Notes under the pieces: model-generated
Told to the model about the DNA's origin: nothing
What the model saw: the letters and a program-made list of their open reading frames with translations, nothing else
Databases searched by the model: none
Shown: piece by piece, positions 1-5,247 of the stretch
Numbering within the stretch: position 1 is the stretch's first letter
Layout: every line of letters begins with the position of its first letter
DNA from: Candidatus Peribacterales bacterium
GTDB taxonomy: Bacteria; Patescibacteriota; Gracilibacteria; Peribacterales; Peribacteraceae
Direction of reading: 5' to 3'
Length of the DNA: 6,293 bases
Assembly (NCBI GenBank): GCA_021731345.1
Contig: JAKFXO010000017.1
Span: 1-6,293 of the forward strand
Position numbers and translations under genes: made by a program

Positions 1-15
1 AGACAGCGCGTCGTC

Positions 16-40
16 AGGAAACCCGGAGAAGCTGTTTCCT
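16..40. repeat. Inverted repeat upstream of marR
   Basis: Perfect 7-bp arms AGGAAAC (16-22) and GTTTCCT (34-40) flank an 11-nt spacer. The right arm falls where the -35 region of the promoter at 58-63 would lie, and the arm centres are about 18 bp apart, a spacing that could suit a dimeric winged-helix repressor such as the MarR protein encoded just downstream. That autoregulation is an inference. A terminator for a gene left of the window is less likely because the arms are AT-rich and the sequence after them (TCTCTCATG) is not a T-run. No coding region was identified in 1-72. Confidence 0.4.
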
Positions 41-57
41 TCTCTCATGAGGCAACG

Positions 58-63
58 TACAAT
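58..63 (+). promoter_or_regulatory. Probable -10 element of marR (TACAAT)
   Basis: TACAAT matches the TATAAT consensus at 5 of 6 positions and lies 9 nt before the ATG at 73. There is no convincing -35 hexamer about 17 bp upstream (TTTCCT at 35-40 is weak). A start site about 7 nt downstream would leave only a few leader nucleotides, and no Shine-Dalgarno lies close to the ATG. Confidence 0.45.
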
Positions 64-72
64 CGTTGATAC

Positions 73-504
73 ATGGACGATTGTCTTTCCGTTTGCAACC
101 TCCTCAAAGCCGCCGCAGCCTGCTGCGAGCGTCAATTGAACGATTCTTTGTCTGATCTTGAGATTAGTCACTGTCAGGCCACAATCCTCTTAAAGCTCAT
201 TGAAGGCCCTGTTTCCATGTCTGTGCTCAGCAAAGAGATGTGCTGTCACAAGAGCAACATCACGCAGATTGTCGGAGGGCTTGAGAAGAAAGGATTCATC
301 GAACGCGCATCGCTCGAAAATGATAAGCGTGTCACACAACTGACACTGACGACAAAAGGCAAAAATGCAGCCCTGGGACTCAAAGGCGTGCTCTGCGGAC
401 GAGCAACGGATTGTATGGGAGTGTTTTCTGCGTCCGAGAAAAAGACATTTGCGCTGCTTCTCAAAAAATACATTGAAAAGCACCGCGATCCGAAAGCCGA
501 GTGA
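73..504 (+). CDS. MarR-family winged-helix regulator, cysteine-rich
   Basis: A 143-residue protein of the usual MarR length. These proteins bind DNA as dimers and are normally released by a small ligand or by thiol oxidation. The winged helix-turn-helix is clear: SMSVLSKEMCCHKSNITQIV (48-67) covers the helix-turn-helix with the recognition helix near 60-71, LEKKGFIER follows (70-78), and the wing with NDKR (83-86) leads into LTTKG (92-96). N- and C-terminal helices would form the dimer interface. It is odd in having nine cysteines (4, 8, 17, 18, 34, 57, 58, 108, 114), with adjacent pairs at 17-18 and at 57-58 inside the DNA-binding domain, which suggests redox or metal sensing (inference). 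The ATG at 73 is chosen because it gives a full-length family member and has TACAAT in front of it. It ends with TGA 13 nt before the polymerase gene. The family call is firm; the regulon is unknown. Confidence 0.9.
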   Translation: MDDCLSVCNLLKAAAACCERQLNDSLSDLEISHCQATILLKLIEGPVSMSVLSKEMCCHKSNITQIVGGLEKKGFIERASLENDKRVTQLTLTTKGKNAALGLKGVLCGRATDCMGVFSASEKKTFALLLKKYIEKHRDPKAE

Positions 505-510
505 TATACT
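502..510 (+). promoter_or_regulatory. Extended -10 promoter of polX overlapping the marR stop codon
   Basis: TGATATACT is a TGn-TATACT extended -10 element whose TGA is also the stop codon of marR. The hexamer (505-510) ends 7 nt before the ATG at 518, so transcription would begin at or next to the start codon. The intervening TCTCTTC contains no ribosome binding site. This would let polX be transcribed independently of marR. Confidence 0.5.
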
Positions 511-517
511 TCTCTTC

Positions 518-1486
518 ATGGAAAACCCCGCCATTGCGGTGCTGCTTCGGAAGATTGCCGACATCCTGGATTATCAGGGAGTCGCTTTTAAGCCTGGCGC
601 GTACCGCAGAGCTGCGCAGACGATAGAAGATTTGCCGCATGACCTTGCGACACTGAAAGAGAAGAAGGCACTCATGGACTTGCCGGGCATCGGCGACGCT
701 ATCGCAGAGAAAATTTTGGAATACCGCACAACCGGACACATTTCGTTTTTAGATAAGCTCATGGCAGATACGCAGATGGGCGCTGCAGGACTCATGAATA
801 TTGATGACCTTGGACCTAAGCGCGTTCGTGACATCGAACAACTTCTGAATATCAGGACTGTTCCCGAACTTATCGAGGCAGCGAAAGCCGGAAAGCTGCG
901 TGCGTTGCCGCGCATGAGCGAGAAGATGGAGAAGAAGATTCTGGAAGGCGCACTCAGATCGCAAGATCGCGTGAAGCGTTTCCCGCTGCATGAGATTGAC
1001 AGTGACGTGACAAAACTTTTAGAGACTCTGAAAAAATTGAAGGGAGTCGTGAAAGCAGAGTCAGCAGGGTCATACCGTCGGCGTAAGGAAACCGTGGGTG
1101 ACGTCGATGTCCTACTCGCCATGAAGAAGCCAACCGACGAACTTGCAGCAGACATTGCAAAAGCCATTGGTAAACTGTCGTTTGTGGAGCGAGTTGTTGC
1201 CGCTGGTAAAACGCGCATAGCTTTTGATCTGAATTCCAAGCTTAGGGTGGATATTCGCATTGTTGACGTGAAGCAATGGGGTAGCGCACTTCTCTATTTC
1301 ACAGGCAGCAAAGAACACAATATCTCGCTTCGGAAGCTGGCCATCTCCAAAGATATGAAGCTCAACGAATACGCACTCACAAAAGATGACAAGATTCTGG
1401 CTTCCAAAGAAGAGGCTGATATTTACAAAGTCCTAGGACTTCCGTTCATTGAGCCTCAGAAGCGTACGGGAGAATTGCCAGCCTAG
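518..1486 (+). CDS. polX: Family X DNA polymerase (Pol beta-like), without PHP domain
   Basis: This 322-residue protein resembles eukaryotic Pol beta in size and layout and should fill short gaps in base excision or end-joining repair. Residues 1-85 look like the 8-kDa domain with the helix-hairpin-helix LPGIGDAIAEK (55-65); Lys65 aligns with the deoxyribose-phosphate lyase lysine of human Pol beta. A second hairpin is near 96-106, and a degenerate one is at 130-142 (PRMSEKMEKKILE). The nucleotidyltransferase motif GSYRRRKETVGDVD (184-197) supplies metal-binding Asp195 and Asp197, with Asp245 in VDIR as the third. The nucleotide pocket YFTGS (260-264), Asn268, Arg272 and LNEYAL (282-287) are intact, so it should be active. 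Bacterial PolX is usually about 570 residues with a C-terminal PHP nuclease domain; here the protein stops cleanly after the polymerase core. ATG 518 is preferred over an in-frame ATG at 365 inside marR, because that extension has no family resemblance and bypasses the promoter at 502-510. Its stop overlaps that of the convergent channel gene. Confidence 0.93.
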   Translation: MENPAIAVLLRKIADILDYQGVAFKPGAYRRAAQTIEDLPHDLATLKEKKALMDLPGIGDAIAEKILEYRTTGHISFLDKLMADTQMGAAGLMNIDDLGPKRVRDIEQLLNIRTVPELIEAAKAGKLRALPRMSEKMEKKILEGALRSQDRVKRFPLHEIDSDVTKLLETLKKLKGVVKAESAGSYRRRKETVGDVDVLLAMKKPTDELAADIAKAIGKLSFVERVVAAGKTRIAFDLNSKLRVDIRIVDVKQWGSALLYFTGSKEHNISLRKLAISKDMKLNEYALTKDDKILASKEEADIYKVLGLPFIEPQKRTGELPA

Positions 1487-2856
1487 GCTTTCTTGTCGTT
1501 GACCCCAACCACCTGAATCGTGTTGTACGCCAAACCAATTTTATTTTTCGCAGTGAATTTCTCCAGAATATCTTTGCTGATAGCGGTCACAACGGTGCGT
1601 CGATGACCAATCGGAACTGTAAACTTGAGCGTCAACAGAATGCCACTTGAGGCAATATCCGTATGCACTTCGGGTTCGCCGACCTCCCACACTGTATAGA
1701 ATAAGGCTGTACGACGTCTCTGTTGTTTACGCGCTTGTTCTACGAATGCTCCCGCTTCTTTTTTAAGCATCTCTAGGAGTAGTATTTCCGCTTTCTTCCA
1801 GTCACTGTCGTACGTGATGGTGACTTGCATTTCCACACCCATGAAGTCAGAGGTTGTGTTGTAGTTGAGGACGGATTCCCTAAGCACCATCGAGTTCGGC
1901 ATGTTGAGGGTTTTGCCGGTGCGCTCGTGCGCATGCAGCAGGCCATCGACGCTGACCTCAAGCATCGTTGTGCGAAGTGGTCCGATGTCGATGACGTCAC
2001 CAGTGAATCTGCCAACGCTGACGCGGTCGCCAAGCGTGTAGAGTCTGCGCTGCAAGACGATGATCCAGCCAACGAAATCTTTCAAGATATCCTGCAGTGC
2101 GACGGCAATACCGGCACCGACAATGGCGAGTGATGCGAGAACGCTTGGATGATCCGACACGAGCTTGCTGAGAAGCCACATCGTCGTGATTATGTAAATG
2201 CTTGCGGTGACAATTTTTGCGATCAGATAGCGACGGTTTTTTTCCTGAATCCTGCGAACGAGGCGCTTGCGAATAAGTCTATCTGCGATGATGGCACCCA
2301 GGATGAAAGCGCCGTACGTGAGGAATCCAAAGAAATAGGAGAACTGTTCGTACCACTGCGTGCGGTTCAGCTTTGAAAGGCGGTCGTTTTGAAGAGCAAG
2401 GCCAGCTTCCAGCGCATTGACGCGTTCTTCCAAAATAGCTTTCTTCGCCATCAGTTGTCCGTGCGATGTTGTGAGGCGCAGTGAGTCAGTGGAACCTGTG
2501 CCACTGAGAGGCGAGTAATACGTGCGCTCTTCTTCCATCAGGAGGTCAATGTCCACTTTGAGTCCACGCAACTGCTCTTCCATGGAGCTCACGAGTGTTC
2601 GTTGTCTGTCTACCGCCTTGGGCAGTGCGGCAGTATCAACAAGCTGATCATCTGTTCCTGCTGGTGAGACAATTGCTTTCACCTCGTCATCTGCCTGCTT
2701 GCGAATCCTCAAGCGTTCGTCCGTGATCCGCTTTTCGAGATATGCATCTGAACTATTTTTCTTCAAATACGCTTGGTAGAGCGTCGTGAGTTGACGCTCG
2801 TCATACGAAAGACTTTGCTGCGCAGAAGCTGCCGCCGGCAAAAGCGCTAGAGACAA
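1483..2856 (-). CDS. MscS-family mechanosensitive channel with N-terminal coiled coil
   Basis: A 457-residue protein counted from TTG 2856. MscS channels open under membrane tension and release solutes during hypo-osmotic shock. The order is: signal-peptide-like start ending in an Ala-Ser-Ala site before QQ; an extracytoplasmic, charged, coiled-coil-prone stretch (about 20-165); membrane segments near 173-192 and 212-230; a pore-lining third helix rich in Gly and Ala (239-270, VGAGIAVALQDILKDFVGWI); the beta domain (275-330, with GDRVSV and the MPNSMV motif); and a mixed alpha/beta cytoplasmic end. The family call rests on the third helix and beta domain. The start is uncertain: the same frame stays open upstream and encodes TRRFIAGLFLSLALLP from an ATT at 2886-2884, a much better signal peptide than the one from TTG (467 residues in that case). 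No ATG, GTG or TTG lies in this frame between 2857 and the in-frame stop at 2965-2967. The gene has its own -10-like element and follows the pyrophosphatase terminator, so it is probably a separate transcript. Confidence 0.9.
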   Translation of the reverse strand: MSLALLPAAASAQQSLSYDERQLTTLYQAYLKKNSSDAYLEKRITDERLRIRKQADDEVKAIVSPAGTDDQLVDTAALPKAVDRQRTLVSSMEEQLRGLKVDIDLLMEEERTYYSPLSGTGSTDSLRLTTSHGQLMAKKAILEERVNALEAGLALQNDRLSKLNRTQWYEQFSYFFGFLTYGAFILGAIIADRLIRKRLVRRIQEKNRRYLIAKIVTASIYIITTMWLLSKLVSDHPSVLASLAIVGAGIAVALQDILKDFVGWIIVLQRRLYTLGDRVSVGRFTGDVIDIGPLRTTMLEVSVDGLLHAHERTGKTLNMPNSMVLRESVLNYNTTSDFMGVEMQVTITYDSDWKKAEILLLEMLKKEAGAFVEQARKQQRRRTALFYTVWEVGEPEVHTDIASSGILLTLKFTVPIGHRRTVVTAISKDILEKFTAKNKIGLAYNTIQVVGVNDKKA

Positions 2857-2886
2857 GAATAGGCCTGCAATGAATCTGCGTGTAAT
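2819..2886 (-). other. Signal peptide coding region, probably starting at ATT
   Basis: Read from ATT 2886 the product has a basic N-region (Arg3, Arg4), a hydrophobic core (FIAGLFLSLALLP) and an Ala-Ser-Ala cleavage site at 20-22 followed by QQ. Beginning at TTG 2856 removes both arginines and a third of the core. Export of the N-terminus would place the coiled-coil region of the channel outside the cytoplasm. The coding match is seen directly; the ATT start is an inference. Confidence 0.45.
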
Positions 2887-2894
2887 CGCTAGCG

Positions 2895-2900
2895 AGTATA
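2895..2900 (-). promoter_or_regulatory. Probable -10 element of the mscS-like gene (TATACT)
   Basis: On the minus strand CTG-TATACT reads toward the channel gene, the same hexamer as in front of polX. It ends 8 nt before the ATT at 2886 and 38 nt before the TTG at 2856. No good -35 hexamer is seen. The 8 bp between it and the ATT are the palindrome CGCTAGCG (2887-2894). Confidence 0.45.
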
Positions 2901-2922
2901 CAGCACGAGATGCGAGCCAGAT

Positions 2923-2952
2923 AAAAAAAGAGGGAGAATGTCTTCTCCATCT
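2923..2952 (-). terminator. Rho-independent terminator of the pyrophosphatase gene
   Basis: On the minus strand, GGAGAA and TTCTCC (2948-2943 and 2938-2933) pair around a GACA loop. The stem is extended by AGA/TCT after one mismatch, and the 3' side runs directly into seven T (2929-2923). It lies 21 nt after the TAA at 2974-2976. The stem is moderately stable, so some read-through into the channel gene is possible. Confidence 0.75.
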
Positions 2953-2973
2953 TTGTCTTTGATGTCAGAACAA

Positions 2974-5046
2974 TTATCCGAGAATTCCCGTGCCGTAGAG
3001 ACCGGCAGTGAGCACGGCCACGATGGACATGAGTTTTACGAGAATGTTGAGGGCTGGACCGGATGTATCCTTGAACGGATCGCCGACCGTATCACCGACA
3101 ACGGCTGCCTTGTGTGGATCAGAACCTTTGCCACCAAGGTTTCCTTTCTCGATGTATTTCTTCGCGTTGTCCCATGCTCCACCGGAGTTAGCCATGGACG
3201 TACCGAGCATCATGGCGGAGACAAGAGTACCTGCGAGTAGTCCTCCGAGAGCTTCCTTACCGAGGAGCAAGCCGATGACGACTGGTGACACCATAGCGAG
3301 TAGACCTGGGAGAATCATTTCACGGATGGCGGCACCTGTAGCGATGGCCACACATGTTGTGGTGTCGCCTTCGGCTGTGCCTTCCATGAGACCTTTGATT
3401 TCACGGAACTGTCTGCGAACTTCTTCAATGATCGCCATAGCGGCGCGACCAACGGCGCGCATTGTCATCGAACTGAAAACGAAAGGAATCATGCCTCCGA
3501 GAAGAAGACCAATGAGAGTCGTTGGGTTCGTGACGTCGATACCAGCAAGTCCTGTCTCTTCCTTATATGCACCGAAGAGAGCGAGACACATGAAGCCTGC
3601 GACACCAATAGCGAAACCTTTTCCGATCGCCGCTGTCGTGTTGCCAGCTGCATCGAGTGCATCTGTCTTTTCACGAACTTCTTTTGGAAGCTTGCTCATC
3701 TCAGCAATACCACCTGCGTTGTCTGCAACGGGACCGAAAGCATCGATGGCGAGAGTCATAGCGAGAGTCGAGAGCATTCCCACAGCACCGATACCGATGC
3801 CGTACATACCGGCTTGCGCGTACGCGATGCCGATAGCGATGACGATGACGATGGTTGGGAGGGCCGTGGAGAGGTAACCGAGTGCAAGACCCTCGATGAG
3901 TGCGGTTGCTGCGCCTGTCTTAGCCGAGTTCGCGAGTGAGCGAACAGGACCGTAGGTGTGTGACGTGTAGTACTCTGTGATGAGACCGACAGCGACTCCG
4001 GCAATGAGACCAGCTGTGGATGCCCAGAAGACTCCCATAGCTACTTCTGTTGGAAGGAATGCTTTTGCTAGCCACCATGTTCCAGCGACCGCAAGAACAG
4101 AAGCGACAAGCATGCCGTTTTTGAGCGCACCCTGAACACCTGCCTCAGTCTTCGTGCGGACGACTGCCATCGCAAGAATGGAGCTCACGATTCCGATGAC
4201 GGAAACGAGGAGCGGAAAGAGGAGTGCCTGATCCGTACCCCACGTGACATGGAGGCCGACAAGCATGGTTGCAAGAATTGCACCGATGTAGCTTTCAAAG
4301 AGGTCAGCTCCCATACCAGCAACGTCGCCGACGTTGTCACCCACGTTATCTGCGATGACGGCTGGGTTTCGTGGATCATCTTCTGGAATACCTGCTTCTA
4401 CTTTTCCAACGAGGTCTGCACCGACGTCAGCAGCCTTGGTATAGATACCTCCTCCCACACGAGCGAAGAGCGCAACACATGAAGCACCGAAGCTGAAGCC
4501 TGTAAGGGACTGCAGAGCGGATGCGGTATCGATCTTGGTTAGAAGGAAAAGGAGAGTTCCAACGAAACCGATGAGGCCAAGTCCGACGACAGAGAGGCCC
4601 ATGGTGGAACCACTGAGGAACGACACGCGTAGTGCTTTGACGACACTCGTGCGAGCAGCTTCTGCTGTGCGCGTGTTTGCCATCGTGGCTGTGCGCATTC
4701 CGATGAATCCGGCGAGAGCCGATGCGAAAGCACCGACGATGAAGCTGATTGCAGTGTACGGAGCTCCCCAGTCTGCACCGACATTCGCCCAACCTGTATC
4801 AAGGAAGATATAGATGAGGACGGCTGCGATAAGCATGAAAGGAACGATGACCTGATACTCCTTAGTAAGGAAGGCCATGGCGCCAGCGCGAATTTTTCCA
4901 CCGAGTGCTTGCATCACGTCGTTTCCCGGATTCTGAGCACCAATGATGGCGCGGCAGACCATAGCGGCAATGACCGCAAAGATGCCGGAACCAAAGGTGA
5001 TCCAGAGGAGAGAAGACACGGATGAGTGAGCGAAAATGCCAGTCAT
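2974..5046 (-). CDS. hppA: Membrane-bound ion-pumping pyrophosphatase, K+-dependent type
   Basis: A 690-residue polytopic enzyme that hydrolyses cytoplasmic PPi and pumps H+ (or Na+) out, recovering energy from biosynthetic PPi. Length and motifs match the family throughout: KAADVGADLVGKVE (204-217), EDDPRNPA (222-229), DNVGDNVGD (233-241) with AGMGADLFES after it, DAFGPVADNAGG (435-446), GNTTAAIGKG (468-477), GAWDNAKKYIE (623-633) and GDTVGDPFKDTSGPA (651-665). These hold the Asp, Lys and Asn residues that bind Mg-PPi. Ala472 and Gly475 in GNTTAAIGKG mark the potassium-dependent subfamily (the independent type has Lys and Thr there). Glu251 in DLFES is at the position seen in many Na+-pumping and some H+-pumping members, so ion choice is open. 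ATG 5046 is chosen because the first membrane helix begins about ten residues later; a GTG at 5115 or ATGs at 5085/5082 would add a cysteine-containing tail with no family counterpart that I know. No Shine-Dalgarno precedes ATG 5046. A terminator follows the gene. Confidence 0.96.
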   Translation of the reverse strand: MTGIFAHSSVSSLLWITFGSGIFAVIAAMVCRAIIGAQNPGNDVMQALGGKIRAGAMAFLTKEYQVIVPFMLIAAVLIYIFLDTGWANVGADWGAPYTAISFIVGAFASALAGFIGMRTATMANTRTAEAARTSVVKALRVSFLSGSTMGLSVVGLGLIGFVGTLLFLLTKIDTASALQSLTGFSFGASCVALFARVGGGIYTKAADVGADLVGKVEAGIPEDDPRNPAVIADNVGDNVGDVAGMGADLFESYIGAILATMLVGLHVTWGTDQALLFPLLVSVIGIVSSILAMAVVRTKTEAGVQGALKNGMLVASVLAVAGTWWLAKAFLPTEVAMGVFWASTAGLIAGVAVGLITEYYTSHTYGPVRSLANSAKTGAATALIEGLALGYLSTALPTIVIVIAIGIAYAQAGMYGIGIGAVGMLSTLAMTLAIDAFGPVADNAGGIAEMSKLPKEVREKTDALDAAGNTTAAIGKGFAIGVAGFMCLALFGAYKEETGLAGIDVTNPTTLIGLLLGGMIPFVFSSMTMRAVGRAAMAIIEEVRRQFREIKGLMEGTAEGDTTTCVAIATGAAIREMILPGLLAMVSPVVIGLLLGKEALGGLLAGTLVSAMMLGTSMANSGGAWDNAKKYIEKGNLGGKGSDPHKAAVVGDTVGDPFKDTSGPALNILVKLMSIVAVLTAGLYGTGILG

Positions 5047-5149
5047 ACGAGAAGGGGAGAAGAAGCAAAAATCACGGCACATCATGGATTCTGCCCATGG
5101 CTTCGGCAAGCGCACCGCAGGCTCATGACTTGCATTCTTTCATTTTTGT

Positions 5150-5158
5150 ATTATTACA
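5150..5158 (-). promoter_or_regulatory. Candidate extended -10 for the pyrophosphatase gene
   Basis: The minus strand reads TGT-AATAAT, a TGn motif plus a hexamer matching TATAAT at 5 of 6 positions. Transcription from here would give a leader of roughly 100 nt before ATG 5046. No convincing -35 is seen; TTACAG (5173-5168) is poorly spaced for this hexamer, although it would sit 17 bp from a weaker TACAAA (5150-5145). Confidence 0.3.
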
Positions 5159-5166
5159 TTTATCTG

Positions 5167-5200
5167 TCTGTAATGACTCTGTAACCGCACAAAACTGTAA
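5167..5200. repeat. Three direct CTGTAA repeats
   Basis: CTGTAA occurs at 5168-5173, 5179-5184 and 5195-5200 on the plus strand, the first two as TCTGTAA. Spacings are 11 and 16 bp, about one and one and a half helical turns. They lie between the two divergent promoter candidates, where an activator or repressor site would be expected. Binding is an inference; short AT-rich repeats can also arise by chance. Confidence 0.35.
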
Positions 5201-5233
5201 ACTTTGATTGCTTTCCCCATACTCTTCCCTCGC

Positions 5234-5239
5234 TATAGT
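5234..5239 (+). promoter_or_regulatory. Probable -10 element of the membrane-protein gene (TATAGT)
   Basis: TATAGT ends 8 nt before the ATG at 5248. No good -35 is seen at normal spacing (TTGCTT at 5208-5213 is 20 bp away). GAAGG (5240-5244) lies only 3 nt before the ATG, too close for a normal ribosome binding site. The arrangement resembles those of marR and polX. Confidence 0.45.
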
Positions 5240-5247
5240 GAAGGCGT

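Larger units (their letters stand above)
5047..5247. promoter_or_regulatory. Divergent intergenic control region
   Basis: About 200 bp separate the start of the pyrophosphatase (minus) from the start of the membrane-protein gene (plus). The part from 5130 to 5220 is AT-rich and contains a minus-strand extended -10 candidate, three CTGTAA repeats and, at its right end, a plus-strand TATAGT. The part from 5047 to 5143 would be the 5' leader of the pyrophosphatase mRNA and carries two very short overlapping ORFs. No full-length gene was found here. Confidence 0.6.

Noticed and set aside
365..517. N-terminal extension of polX from an ATG inside marR
   Set aside because: The 51 extra residues overlap marR in another frame, show no resemblance to the family, and would bypass the TGn-TATACT promoter; the 8-kDa domain begins naturally at ATG 518.
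574..1260. 228-codon minus-strand open frame inside polX
   Set aside because: Antisense shadow of a strongly supported gene; Ser/Arg-rich with no recognisable domain.
2887..2894. Palindrome CGCTAGCG as an operator
   Set aside because: Perfect but only 8 bp; expected by chance at this length and with no second copy seen, so not listed as a separate site.
3008..3877. 289-codon plus-strand open frame opposite the pyrophosphatase gene
   Set aside because: The sense strand encodes conserved catalytic motifs; the antisense frame is open because the sense gene rarely uses Leu TTA/CTA and Ser TCA codons. Its product is low-complexity Ala/Ser/Pro/Met-rich.
5047..5115. Pyrophosphatase start at GTG 5115
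   Set aside because: It adds 23 residues with cysteines and no membrane helix that I know from the family; ATG 5046 puts the first helix at the usual position. ATG 5085 remains possible if the ORF chain is real.
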